Source: a bacterium
GTDB lineage: Bacteria; Arandabacterota; Arandabacteria; Arandabacterales; Arandabacteraceae
DNA: 22,269 nucleotides
Assembly: GCA_025774405.1 (NCBI GenBank)
Contig: JALGWB010000019.1
Coordinates: 1-22,269, forward strand
Direction: 5' to 3'
Shown: one piece after another, positions 1 to 7,000 of the stretch
Position numbering within the stretch: the stretch's first letter is position 1
Layout of the letters: each line of letters opens with the position of its first letter
The notes under the pieces: generated by a model
What the model saw: the letters and a program-made list of their open reading frames with translations, nothing else
The model's database searches: none
Told to the model about the DNA's origin: nothing
Translations under genes and position numbers: made by a program

Positions 1-1
1 T

Positions 2-334
2 GCCAAGGAAGGTGATTATGCTCACCTGAGGCTTCCGTCAGGCGAGGTTCGACTTGCAAGGCTGGAGTGCCTGGCGACTATCGGTCAGGTGGGCAATGTT
101 GATCACGAGAACATAACCTCGGGCAAGGCGGGAAGAACACGATGGCTTGGTCGTCGACCGCGAGTCAGGGGTGTAGCCAAGAATCCAGTCGATCACCCAA
201 TGGGTGGTGGTGAAGGCAAGAGTTCCGGCGGCAGGCATCCTTGTTCCCCCTGGGGACGGCCGACGAAAGGTTATAGGACCCGTAAGCGTAAGATAAGCGA
301 TAAGTACATAGTCAGAAGAAGAAAGAAGAAATAG
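2..334 (+). CDS. rplB: 50S ribosomal protein L2 (uL2), C-terminal part
   Basis: This is the 3' end of rplB; the 5' part lies outside the window. Reading in frame from base 2 gives AKEGDYAHLRLPSGEVRLAR, typical of uL2. It continues into the conserved C-terminal block with GNVDHENITSGKAGR, the MGGGEGKSSGGRHP loop, PWGRPTKGYRTRK and a basic tail. uL2 is a primary 23S rRNA binder at the peptidyl transferase centre, and the histidine of the GGGEG-x-H loop sits near it. The stop is 15 nt before rpsS, as in the normal S10 operon order. Only about 110 codons are visible, all intact. Confidence 0.97.
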   Translation, partial: AKEGDYAHLRLPSGEVRLARLECLATIGQVGNVDHENITSGKAGRTRWLGRRPRVRGVAKNPVDHPMGGGEGKSSGGRHPCSPWGRPTKGYRTRKRKISDKYIVRRRKKK

Positions 335-349
335 GGAGGATAAAGGGGT

Positions 350-637
350 ATGCCAAGATCTCTGAAGAAGGGACCTTATGTTCATCCGAAATTGCTGAAG
401 AAGATCAGTGAACTCAACAGGACAGGTGATAGGAAGGTCGTCAGAACCTGGTCGAGATCTTCAACCATCATCCCCGAGTTTGTTGGTCATACCATTGCCG
501 TTCACAATGGTAACAAGTTCATACCGGTCTTCATTACGGAGAACATGGTTGGTCATAAGCTAGGTGAATTTGCGCCGACTCGAACCTTCAGAGGTCATGG
601 AGGCAAGCTTGCTGAAAGAACTACAAGGGTGAAGTGA
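350..637 (+). CDS. rpsS: 30S ribosomal protein S19 (uS19)
   Basis: uS19 contacts the 30S head and pairs with uS13 near the A-site tRNA. The 95-residue product begins MPRSLKKGPYVHPKLLKKI and contains TWSRSSTIIPEFVGHTIAVH and FAPTRTFRGHGGK, all family hallmarks. Its length is normal for bacteria. ATG is chosen as start because a purine-rich SD (agggagg, about 334-340) precedes it and the protein aligns from residue 1. It lies between rplB and rplV as in the canonical S10 operon. Confidence 0.98.
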   Translation: MPRSLKKGPYVHPKLLKKISELNRTGDRKVVRTWSRSSTIIPEFVGHTIAVHNGNKFIPVFITENMVGHKLGEFAPTRTFRGHGGKLAERTTRVK

Positions 638-647
638 GGGATTTTGA

Positions 648-1055
648 ATGGAAGCCAGAGCGGTAACTAAGTTCGTCTTGATTTCGCCCAGAAAGGCGAA
701 GCTCACAGCTGACCTGATAAAGGGAAAGCCAGTGAATGAAGCACTTGCCATACTGAAGTTTACGCCTAAGAAAGCGGCAACGCTGATAACCAAAACGCTG
801 AATTCGGCTATCGCCAATGCCATAGATAAGGAGGGAAGTGGGAAACTTGATCCTGATGAGCTTTTTGTCAAGGAAGCGGTCATCGATCCTGGACCGATAA
901 TGCATCGATGGAAACCGAGGGCATTTGGGAGGGCATCGAGGATAAGGAAACGTATGAGTCACATCAAGGTGACTGTTTCCACTGAAATGCCAGAAACCTT
1001 CAAGAAGACACGAAGGGCAAGACTTGTGAGCAAACCCAGGAAGGGTAGGAAGTAA
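648..1055 (+). CDS. rplV: 50S ribosomal protein L22 (uL22)
   Basis: uL22 lines the peptide exit tunnel through its beta-hairpin loop. The 135-residue product begins MEARAVTKFVLISPRKAKLTA and carries the conserved PRKA-LTADLIKGKP-EAL and RASRIRKRMSHIKV segments. Bacterial L22 is usually near 110 residues. The excess here is a basic C-terminal tail after the hairpin strand, with ETFKKTRRARLV followed by a KPRKGRK end. It begins 10 nt after rpsS and ends 13 nt before rpsC. Confidence 0.97.
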   Translation: MEARAVTKFVLISPRKAKLTADLIKGKPVNEALAILKFTPKKAATLITKTLNSAIANAIDKEGSGKLDPDELFVKEAVIDPGPIMHRWKPRAFGRASRIRKRMSHIKVTVSTEMPETFKKTRRARLVSKPRKGRK

Positions 1056-1068
1056 AGGAGGTCACGGT

Positions 1069-1728
1069 TTGGGTCAGAAGACTAATCCGATAGGTTTCAG
1101 ACTGGGAATCATTAGAACGTGGGACTCACGTTGGTATGCGAAGAAAGACTACGCAGATCTGCTTCGGGAGGACATCTTCATAAGAAGATACATAACCAGT
1201 CGGCTCCATCGGGCTGGCATTTCACGTGTGATAATCGATAGGGCACCCAAGAAGATAACAGTTACCATTCATACAGCAAGACCTGGAATAGTAATCGGTA
1301 GGAAGGGTGCTGAGGTGGATCAGCTGAGGGATGAGCTTCAGCATGTCACCAAGAAGGAAATCCATGTGAACATTCAAGAGGTCGAAAAACCAGAGCTCGA
1401 TGCCAAGCTTGTAGCTGAGCACATTGCCAGCCAGCTTGTGCAGCGAGTGTCACATAGGAGAGCAATGAAGAAGGCAATTGCAGCGTCGATGAGGGCTGGT
1501 GCCAAGGGCATCAAGATTCAATGCAAGGGACGACTTGGCGGTGCGGAAATGGCACGCTGCGAACACTATATGGATGGACGTGTTCCGCTTCATACCTTAA
1601 GGGCTGATGTTGACTATGCTCGAGCAACCGCGCGGACAACGTATGGAACCATCGGGATTAAGGTATGGATCTTTCACGGAGAGAAATTCCCTGAGACTGA
1701 AAAAGGTCAAAGCGCCTCAAGGAGCTAA
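1069..1728 (+). CDS. rpsC: 30S ribosomal protein S3 (uS3)
   Basis: uS3 forms part of the mRNA entry channel and has RNA unwinding activity. The 219-residue product starts MGQKTNPIGFRLGIIRTWDS, as in nearly all bacterial S3. The KH-domain GXXG loop is GRKG at about residues 77-80, and the C-terminal half has GRLGGAEMAR and HTLRADVDYA. The start codon is TTG, supported by a near-perfect SD (aaaggaggt, 1054-1062) and by homology from residue 1. It ends 3 nt before rplP. Confidence 0.98.
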   Translation: MGQKTNPIGFRLGIIRTWDSRWYAKKDYADLLREDIFIRRYITSRLHRAGISRVIIDRAPKKITVTIHTARPGIVIGRKGAEVDQLRDELQHVTKKEIHVNIQEVEKPELDAKLVAEHIASQLVQRVSHRRAMKKAIAASMRAGAKGIKIQCKGRLGGAEMARCEHYMDGRVPLHTLRADVDYARATARTTYGTIGIKVWIFHGEKFPETEKGQSASRS

Positions 1729-1731
1729 GCG

Positions 1732-2148
1732 ATGCTAAGTCCTAAGAGACTCAAATATCGGAAGCAGCAACGAGGTAGGATGAAGGGAAAGGCGTGGAGA
1801 GGATCTTCAATTGAATTTGGGGAGTTTGCTCTTCAGGCACTCGAGCCGGCATGGATTACTGCAAAGCAGATAGAGGCTGCTCGTGTAGCCATAACAAGAC
1901 ATGTCAGGAGAGGAGGCAAGCTTTGGGTGAGAATATTCCCTGACAAGCCTGTGACCACCAAGCCAGCTGAAACCAGAATGGGAAAAGGAAAGGGTAGCCC
2001 AGAGCACTATGTGGCGGTTGTTAAGCCTGGACGTATCCTTTTCGAGCTGGCGGGTGTCAACCCTGAGCTTGCTGAAGAGTCCATGACACTTGCGGCGCGC
2101 AAGTTACCAATAAAGACACGCTTCCTCGTTAGGGAGGGTGTGCACTGA
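1732..2148 (+). CDS. rplP: 50S ribosomal protein L16 (uL16)
   Basis: uL16 helps form the A-site and peptidyl transferase region of the large subunit. The 138-residue product begins MLSPKRLKYRKQQRGRMKGK and contains FGEFALQALEPAWITAKQIEAAR, RIFPDKPVTTKPAETRMGKGKG and KLPIKTRF, all diagnostic. Length is normal. The ATG lies 3 nt after the rpsC stop, and the TGA overlaps the rpmC ATG by one base (TGATG), suggesting translational coupling. Confidence 0.98.
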   Translation: MLSPKRLKYRKQQRGRMKGKAWRGSSIEFGEFALQALEPAWITAKQIEAARVAITRHVRRGGKLWVRIFPDKPVTTKPAETRMGKGKGSPEHYVAVVKPGRILFELAGVNPELAEESMTLAARKLPIKTRFLVREGVH

Positions 2149-2405
2149 TGAAACCAGAGAAATATCGTGAGATGACAAGAGAGGAGCTTGAACGGGCTGC
2201 CAGGGATCTGCGGGAGGAACTCTTCAATCTGAGATTCAGGGTCTCAACCCAGAAACTGGACAATCCGTTGAAGCTTCGTGAGTTGAAAAGGGATCTTGCC
2301 AGGGTACTTACTATCTTGCGAGAGGATGAGCTGGGCATCCACAAGCTGCCTGGCTCACCCCGTACAGGCGGTGCTGACGAGAAACCAAATCTTAAGGAAG
2401 AGTAG
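2148..2405 (+). CDS. rpmC: 50S ribosomal protein L29 (uL29)
   Basis: uL29 sits at the tunnel exit and is part of the docking site for trigger factor and SRP. The 85-residue product has the helical-hairpin core: MTREELERAARDLREELFNL, then the RF-x5-QLDN-like segment (RFRVSTQKLDN), then LRELKRDLARVLTI. Typical L29 is 60-70 residues; the extra length is a hydrophilic tail (KLPGSPRTGGADEKPN) after the second helix. The start overlaps the rplP stop by one base and the stop is 2 nt before rpsQ. Confidence 0.96.
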   Translation: MKPEKYREMTREELERAARDLREELFNLRFRVSTQKLDNPLKLRELKRDLARVLTILREDELGIHKLPGSPRTGGADEKPNLKEE

Positions 2406-2407
2406 AG

Positions 2408-2662
2408 ATGAAGGAAACGAAGCGAAAGACGAGAACGGGGGTTGTTGTAAGCAATAAGATGAACAAGACGGTTGTTGTCGCCGTTGAACAGCGATTCAGG
2501 CATCCGGTCTATGGCAAGGTGGTTCGCAAGACCCCTCGTTTCTATGCGCATGATGCCAAGAATGAATGTCAGGAAGGTGATCTTGTAAGGATTGCGGAGT
2601 GCAGACCGCTCAGTAAGCTAAAGCGGTGGCGGGTTGTGGAAATAATAAAGAAGGCGCAATAG
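2408..2662 (+). CDS. rpsQ: 30S ribosomal protein S17 (uS17)
   Basis: uS17 is an early-assembly OB-fold protein of the 30S body. The 84-residue product contains RKTRTGVVVSNKMNKTVVVA, then HPVYGKVVRKTPRFYAHDAKN and a C-terminal AECRPLSKLKRWRVVEII, matching the family along its whole length. ATG follows the rpmC stop by 2 nt, with the SD probably inside the end of rpmC (aaggaagag). No unusual features. Confidence 0.98.
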   Translation: MKETKRKTRTGVVVSNKMNKTVVVAVEQRFRHPVYGKVVRKTPRFYAHDAKNECQEGDLVRIAECRPLSKLKRWRVVEIIKKAQ

Positions 2663-2674
2663 GCGAGGTTAGAG

Positions 2675-3043
2675 ATGGTACAGGTACAGACAATACTCAC
2701 AATCGCTGATAACTCAGGTGCGCGAACAGCTAAGTGCATAAGGGTGCTCGGTGGTTCATTCCGCAGATACGCGAGAGTTGGCGATATCATTGTTGTGAGT
2801 ATTAGGGATGCTCTACCGGATAGTGATATCAAGAAAGGACAGATCGCCAAGGCAGTGGTTGTAAGGACAAAGAAAGAATACAGAAGATCGGATGGTTCAT
2901 ATATCCGTTTCGATCAGAATGCGGCTGTGCTTATCAATGAGGACAGGGAGCCGAAGGCATCGAGAATCTTTGGTCCTGTTGCTCGGGAGCTGAGGGACAA
3001 GCATTTCATGAAGATAATTTCGCTTGCCCCGGAGGTTGTGTGA
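2675..3043 (+). CDS. rplN: 50S ribosomal protein L14 (uL14)
   Basis: uL14 lies on the subunit interface beside bL19 and is the binding site of the silencing factor RsfS. The 122-residue product has the standard length. It starts MVQVQTILTIADNSGARTAK and includes VGDIIVVSIRDA, VVVRTKKEYRRSDGSYIRFD and the end KIISLAPEVV. The ATG is 12 nt after rpsQ with a modest SD (aggcgaggt). It is first of the spc-type block, but no promoter is visible before it, so S10 and spc are probably co-transcribed. Confidence 0.98.
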   Translation: MVQVQTILTIADNSGARTAKCIRVLGGSFRRYARVGDIIVVSIRDALPDSDIKKGQIAKAVVVRTKKEYRRSDGSYIRFDQNAAVLINEDREPKASRIFGPVARELRDKHFMKIISLAPEVV

Positions 3044-3059
3044 TGGAGGGCTTTGCGTA

Positions 3060-3377
3060 ATGCGGGTTGCGAAGGATGATACGGTCATAGTTATTGCCGG
3101 TGATGACAAGGGCAAGACTGGTAAGGTTCTCAAAGTCTTTCCCGATAAACAGCGCATAATTGTTGAGGGTGTGAATTTCATCAAGAGACATACGCGTGCT
3201 CGCTCTCGAATGGAGCCCGGAGGGGTAATTGAGAAGGAAGGACCGATCCATGTGTCAAATGTGATGGTCATCTGCCCGAGGTGTGGTGAGGGGACCAGAC
3301 CGAAACGAACAAGGCTTGTCGAGGGACGCAGAGTGAGAGTTTGTGATAAGTGCAATGAAATAATTGGTAAAACTTAA
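3060..3377 (+). CDS. rplX: 50S ribosomal protein L24 (uL24), zinc-ribbon form
   Basis: uL24 initiates 50S assembly and has a KOW domain. I start it at ATG 3060 (MRVAKDDTVIVIAGDDKGKT) behind the SD gatggaggg. A longer frame back to 3024 would overlap rplN and adds unrelated residues. The product is 105 residues. KOW residues GDDKGKTGKV lie near 14-23. The C-terminal domain carries CPRC (C72, C75) and CDKC (C95, C98), a four-cysteine zinc-ribbon site that many bacteria have lost, as E. coli has. Confidence 0.95.
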   Translation: MRVAKDDTVIVIAGDDKGKTGKVLKVFPDKQRIIVEGVNFIKRHTRARSRMEPGGVIEKEGPIHVSNVMVICPRCGEGTRPKRTRLVEGRRVRVCDKCNEIIGKT

Positions 3378-3394
3378 GCGAGGGCTAGGTTAAG

Positions 3395-4006
3395 GTGGCA
3401 GACGAGAAGAAGGCAAAACAACAGCAATCAGAAGCTGACGTTTCAACTCAGGTGGAACCTGGTTATGTGCCGAGGCTTCTTGTGCGGTATCGCGAACAGG
3501 TGGTACCAGCTCTTCAGAGTCGGTTTGGATACAAGAACATACATCAGGTGCCAAGGCTTTCGAAGATAGTGGTAAACATGGGGGTTGGTGATGCTATAAG
3601 GGATGCCAAGTTGCTCGACGCCGCAGTGGAAGACCTGATGATGATAACCGGACAGCGTCCGGCGATCACCCGAGCCAAAAAGTCAGTGGCAAGTTTTAAG
3701 GTGCGTAAGGGTATGGCTATCGGATGCAAGGTCACACTCCGGGGAACGAGGATGTATGAGTTCTTTGACAGACTCGTGAATGCAGCCATTCCCAGAATCA
3801 GGGATTTCAGAGGGCTTTCGCCACACAGCTTTGACGGACATGGCAATTATACGTTCGGTATCAAGGAGCAAATAGTTTTTCCTGAGATCGACTACGATAA
3901 AGTCATCAAGATCAGGGGAATGGACATAACAATTCAGACCACAGCGGAGTCCGACGAAGAGGCCCTTGAATTGCTTAAGGGTCTGGGGATGCCAATTAGA
4001 AGCTAG
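3395..4006 (+). CDS. rplE: 50S ribosomal protein L5 (uL5) with N-terminal extension
   Basis: uL5 binds 5S rRNA and contacts the P-site tRNA and uS13. The core is clear: VRYREQVVPAL, KIVVNMGVGDAIRDAK, ITGQRPAITRAKKSVASFKVRKG, GCKVTLRG, RIRDFRGLS, FGIKEQIVFPEIDYDK. The 203-residue product starts at GTG and has about 20 extra residues (MADEKKAKQQQSEADVSTQV...) before the usual N-terminus. That segment is hydrophilic and low complexity. No internal start with a better SD lies near the core boundary, so I keep the extension, with moderate certainty. Confidence 0.95.
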   Translation: MADEKKAKQQQSEADVSTQVEPGYVPRLLVRYREQVVPALQSRFGYKNIHQVPRLSKIVVNMGVGDAIRDAKLLDAAVEDLMMITGQRPAITRAKKSVASFKVRKGMAIGCKVTLRGTRMYEFFDRLVNAAIPRIRDFRGLSPHSFDGHGNYTFGIKEQIVFPEIDYDKVIKIRGMDITIQTTAESDEEALELLKGLGMPIRS

Positions 4007-4019
4007 GAGAGGATGATAG

Positions 4020-4205
4020 GTGGCTACAAAGGCTAAGATGGAAAAATGGCGCAAGCAGCCTAAGTTCAAGGTGAGACAGCGCAACAGGTGTCATCGTTGC
4101 GGCAGGGCAAGAGGGTATTTGAGGAAGTTCGGTGTTTGCAGAATCTGCTTCAGGGAACTGGCTCTGATGGGTCAGATACCTGGGGTCATAAAGGCTAGCT
4201 GGTAG
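4020..4205 (+). CDS. rpsN: 30S ribosomal protein S14 type Z (uS14)
   Basis: uS14 is a 30S head protein. The product is 61 residues, the size of the short zinc-binding (type Z) form rather than the roughly 100-residue zinc-free form. It carries CHRC (C24, C27) and CRIC (C40, C43), the four zinc ligands, with the diagnostic RARGYLRKFGVCRICFRELA context. The start is GTG behind a strong SD (aggagagg, about 4005-4012). It lies between rplE and rpsH as in the canonical spc operon. Confidence 0.98.
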   Translation: MATKAKMEKWRKQPKFKVRQRNRCHRCGRARGYLRKFGVCRICFRELALMGQIPGVIKASW

Positions 4206-4231
4206 ACAATTCCAGATGAGGGGTGTACTTG

Positions 4232-4630
4232 ATGTCAGTTTCTGACCCAATTGCGGACATGTTGACAGTTATCAGGAACGGTTGTCATGCCAAGCTTAAG
4301 CGTGTTGAGGTTCCAGCCTCACGCATGAAGACCGAGATCCTAAAGGTGCTGCTGAGGGAAAGATTCATCAGCAACTACAAGTATATCGAGGATGGCAAGC
4401 AGGGCAAGCTACGTATCTACCTTAGGTACACCGACGATGAACGACCTGTGATAACCGGGATTAAGCGTGTCTCAACCCCTGGCTTGAGACGGTATGCTGA
4501 CGCAAGGAAGATACCTCGAGTCCAGGGAGGATTGGGCATAGCCATCATAAGTACATCCAGAGGTGTGATAACTGACAAAGAGGCCAGAAAACTGGGCGTA
4601 GGTGGCGAAGTTATCTGTAAAGTCTGGTAA
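4232..4630 (+). CDS. rpsH: 30S ribosomal protein S8 (uS8)
   Basis: uS8 organises the central domain of 16S rRNA and in some bacteria represses the spc operon. I start at ATG 4232 (MSVSDPIADMLTVIRNG) because it matches the family N-terminus and has gagggg about 8 nt upstream. A GTG at 4223 would add only MYL. The 132-residue product ends with GLGIAIISTSRGVITDKEAR and GGEVICKVW, the standard rRNA-binding C-terminus. It is preceded by a 26-nt gap after rpsN. Confidence 0.96.
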   Translation: MSVSDPIADMLTVIRNGCHAKLKRVEVPASRMKTEILKVLLRERFISNYKYIEDGKQGKLRIYLRYTDDERPVITGIKRVSTPGLRRYADARKIPRVQGGLGIAIISTSRGVITDKEARKLGVGGEVICKVW

Positions 4631-4643
4631 GTGAGGTTGGGTT

Positions 4644-5189
4644 ATGTCGAGAGTTGGTAAGAAACCCATAGGAATACCTGAAGGCGTCGATGTGAAGATC
4701 GAAGGTAACCTGGTTCGGGTGAAGGGGCCAAAGGGCAGTTTGGAAAGGCGATTTCATCCCATTATCAAGATCAAGATCGAGGATGGAACCGTAAAGTTCG
4801 AGCGACCGACAGACCTGCCATTTCATCGGGCACTACACGGTACGTGCCGTGCGCTGGTAGCCAATATGGTCAAGGGGGTAACCGAGGGCTTTAAGAAAGA
4901 GCTGGAGATTCAGGGAATTGGCTTTAAGGCTGAGCTTCAGGGGAAGAAACTCACCTTGACGGTGTCAAAATCGCATCCGGTTGTTTATGAGGTAAGGGAT
5001 GATGTTAAGGTTGAGGTTCCTGCCCCGACCAAGATCATAGTTAGCGGCATTGACAAGGAGGTCGTTGGACAGGTCGCGGCAGAGATAAGGGGAATTGACC
5101 CACCTGAGCCCTATAAGGGCAAGGGGATCAGATATGTGGATGAGCACGTAAGGCGGAAAGCTGGAAAGGCTGGAGCTGCCCAAGGCTAA
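4644..5189 (+). CDS. rplF: 50S ribosomal protein L6 (uL6)
   Basis: uL6 sits near the factor-binding site beneath the L7/L12 stalk. The 181-residue product begins MSRVGKKPIGIPEGVDVKIE, has the two repeated domains (VRVKGPKGSLERRF, then GIGFKAELQGKKLTLTVSKS) and ends with the conserved GIDPPEPYKGKGIRYVDE. Length and start (ATG) are typical. Gaps are 13 nt to rpsH and 14 nt to rplR. Confidence 0.98.
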   Translation: MSRVGKKPIGIPEGVDVKIEGNLVRVKGPKGSLERRFHPIIKIKIEDGTVKFERPTDLPFHRALHGTCRALVANMVKGVTEGFKKELEIQGIGFKAELQGKKLTLTVSKSHPVVYEVRDDVKVEVPAPTKIIVSGIDKEVVGQVAAEIRGIDPPEPYKGKGIRYVDEHVRRKAGKAGAAQG

Positions 5190-5203
5190 TGGAGTGATAA
5201 CTG

Positions 5204-5566
5204 ATGGCTAAGAGGCTTGGTGGAAGAGAGAGACGACACTTAAGGATCAGGAAGAAGATAAAGGGGACAGCGGAACGTCCTCGACTGGTGGTTTTTAGAA
5301 GTAACAAGCACATCTATGCTCAGATAGTTGATGATGTTGGCGGTCGTACCATCGCAGGTGCTTGTGGTTCAGCGAAGATGATCGCAGAGAAGATAAAAGA
5401 GGATAAGGAGAGATTTGCTGAAAGCCGTGCCGTCGGCGAGATTCTTGCCGAGCGAGCGATCAAGAAAGGCATTAACAGGGTCGTTTTTGACAGAGCCGGG
5501 TATCGCTATCATGGCAGGATCAAGGCATTGGCTGATGCAGCTCGCAAGGCCGGATTAGAGTTTTAG
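5204..5566 (+). CDS. rplR: 50S ribosomal protein L18 (uL18)
   Basis: uL18 binds 5S rRNA together with uL5. The 120-residue product shows the basic N-terminal arm (RRHLRIRKKIKGTAERPRL), then VVFRSNKHIYAQIVDD, VGEILAERAIKKGINRVVFD and the terminal GYRYHGRIKALADAARKAGL, all highly conserved. Its length is normal. The ATG start follows the rplF stop by 14 nt with a weak SD (tggagtgat). Confidence 0.98.
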   Translation: MAKRLGGRERRHLRIRKKIKGTAERPRLVVFRSNKHIYAQIVDDVGGRTIAGACGSAKMIAEKIKEDKERFAESRAVGEILAERAIKKGINRVVFDRAGYRYHGRIKALADAARKAGLEF

Positions 5567-5586
5567 GGTCAGAAGGGGGTTGGACT

Positions 5587-6351
5587 TTGCCAGAAGATGC
5601 TAGTGAGAAGGCAAAAGACACTAATGAAACCGAAGGTAAAGCCTCCGAGGCTTCAAGCGAGGCAACCGAAGCATCTGAGGTGATCGAGAAGAGCACCGAC
5701 GAGGTGGCTGCGGAAGTCACTGAACCAGGCAAGGAAGCTACCAAGGAAGCTACCAAGGAAGCTACCAAGGAAACCCGTCCGGTAGTTCGCTCGCCAGGTT
5801 TGAGAAGACGGGTGGTTGAATCTGCGGAAGGTGAAGAGACGGAGCTCATTGAGCATGTAATCCACATCAATCGTGTTGCCAAGGTTGTCAAGGGGGGCAG
5901 GCGATTCAGTTTTAATGCGATTGTTGCAGTTGGCGATGGCAAGGGTTCAGTTGGGATCGGGCTGGGTAAGGCAAATGAGGTGGCTGACTCGATAAGGAAA
6001 GGCAGTGAAGCGGCGCGAAAGAGCATGGTCAGGATCCCCATGCTTGGAACTACGATACCCCACGAAGTTGTGGGCAAAAGTGGTGCCGGGAAGGTCTTGC
6101 TCAAGCCGGCTTCTCCAGGAACAGGGGTAATCGCAGGAGGTGCGGTGAGAGGGGTTTTGGAGCCGGCAGGTATCAAGGATATTCTTACGAAGGTACTTGG
6201 TTCAAATAATCCCCATAATGTTGTCAAGGCTACAATGGATGCTCTGCTAAAGCTCAGGCGGGCATCTGATGTTGCAAAACTGAGAGGGATGACAATTCCT
6301 GAGGTCTTAGGTTTCGCGGAGAATGGTGAAAGTGGCAAGGCTGAGAATTAG
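5587..6351 (+). CDS. rpsE: 30S ribosomal protein S5 (uS5) with long acidic N-terminal extension
   Basis: uS5 controls decoding accuracy with uS4. The conserved core starts near residue 85: EHVIHINRVAKVVKGGRRFSF, VAVGDGKGSVGIGLGKANEV, AGKVLLKPASPGTGVIAGG, and NPHNVVKATMDALLKLR. The product is 254 residues, whereas typical S5 is about 165. Residues 1-68 form an Ala/Glu/Lys/Thr-rich, predominantly acidic, low-complexity extension with three KEAT repeats at 49-60. The start is TTG; no better start occurs nearer the core. The 3' end overlaps rpmD by 29 nt. The extension is read from sequence; its role is unknown. Confidence 0.96.
   Translation: MPEDASEKAKDTNETEGKASEASSEATEASEVIEKSTDEVAAEVTEPGKEATKEATKEATKETRPVVRSPGLRRRVVESAEGEETELIEHVIHINRVAKVVKGGRRFSFNAIVAVGDGKGSVGIGLGKANEVADSIRKGSEAARKSMVRIPMLGTTIPHEVVGKSGAGKVLLKPASPGTGVIAGGAVRGVLEPAGIKDILTKVLGSNNPHNVVKATMDALLKLRRASDVAKLRGMTIPEVLGFAENGESGKAEN
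5731..5772 (+). repeat. In-frame 12-bp tandem repeat inside rpsE
   Basis: Three perfect copies of AAGGAAGCTACC (5731-5742, 5743-5754, 5755-5766) are followed by a partial copy (AAGGAA). They encode KEAT three times in the uS5 N-terminal extension. The period is a multiple of three, so copy-number changes by slippage would keep the frame and only lengthen or shorten the tail. Confidence 0.93.
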
Positions 6352-6538
6352 GCAGATAAGAAGTGGAATAGGCAAGATCGAGAAGCACAAACGTATCTTG
6401 CGGGCACTTGGACTGAAGCATCCTGGTAGTGTTGTCGAGCACAGTGACAGTCCAACCATCCGCGGCATGATTGACAAAATCAGACATCTGGTGACCGTGG
6501 AAGTTGTCGAGGAGGAGAGTAAGACAAGTGAAGCTTAA
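6323..6538 (+). CDS. rpmD: 50S ribosomal protein L30 (uL30)
   Basis: uL30 is a small 50S protein. The product (71 residues from ATG 6323) shows VARLRIRQIRSGIGKIEKHK, then LRALGLKHPGSVVEHSDSPT and IRGMIDKIRHLVTVE, the L30 fold from end to end, plus a short acidic tail. The start is uncertain. GTG 6332 would give MARLRI, nearer the usual MAKLKI beginning, and all candidate starts overlap the end of rpsE, by 20-29 nt. An SD-like ggag (6317-6320) fits a downstream start somewhat better. The 3' end overlaps rplO by 11 nt. Confidence 0.93.
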   Translation: MVKVARLRIRQIRSGIGKIEKHKRILRALGLKHPGSVVEHSDSPTIRGMIDKIRHLVTVEVVEEESKTSEA

Positions 6539-6968
6539 CGAACTAAGTCCTGCACCGGGTGCAAAGAAGAAGCGCAAGCGGGTTGGTCGTGGGCCTGGTA
6601 GCGGTCACGGCAGGCGTAGCTGCCGTGGAGACAAGGGACAGAAAGCGAGAAGCAAGGTCAAGAGATGGTTTGAGGGTGGACAGCTGCCCCTGCAGCGACG
6701 TTTACCCAAGCGGGGTTTTAAGAATCCAACGCGCATTGAGTATGAGATCGTTAATCTTGAGAGTCTTAAAGCTAAGTTCGTAGAGGGAGAAGAGGTCAAT
6801 CCCGACACACTTGCTTCCAAGCGGCTTATCAGCAAGAAGAGTGCTAGGGTGAAGATCCTTGGTCGTGGTGAAGTATCCTTTCCGCTCAGGATAACTGCCC
6901 ACGCAATCTCTGCCAGGGCCAAAGAGCTGATTGAAAAGTCTGGTGGAACTGTAACCCTTATCAAATAA
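6528..6968 (+). CDS. rplO: 50S ribosomal protein L15 (uL15)
   Basis: uL15 is a late 50S assembly protein with a Gly-rich basic N-terminal extension. I start at GTG 6528 (MKLNELSPAPGAKKKRKRVG) because the family begins MKL-x-L-x-P and ggaggag lies at 6511-6517. The frame is open back to TTG 6504, but those residues do not match. The 146-residue product contains GRGPGSGHGRRSCRGDKGQKAR, GGQLPLQRRLPKRGF and a C-terminal AISARAKELIEKSGGTVTLI. It overlaps rpmD by 11 nt. Confidence 0.96.
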   Translation: MKLNELSPAPGAKKKRKRVGRGPGSGHGRRSCRGDKGQKARSKVKRWFEGGQLPLQRRLPKRGFKNPTRIEYEIVNLESLKAKFVEGEEVNPDTLASKRLISKKSARVKILGRGEVSFPLRITAHAISARAKELIEKSGGTVTLIK

Positions 6969-7000
6969 ATCTTTTCGGATGAACTTGGGAGGACGTAAGC

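Noticed and set aside
3024..3059. Upstream extension of rplX (start at 3024)
   Set aside because: It would overlap rplN and adds residues absent from the uL24 family; ATG 3060 has a good SD.
5520..6338. 272-codon antisense frame across rpsE
   Set aside because: It is a Ser/Ala/Leu-rich shadow of the rpsE codons, with the real gene clearly on the + strand.
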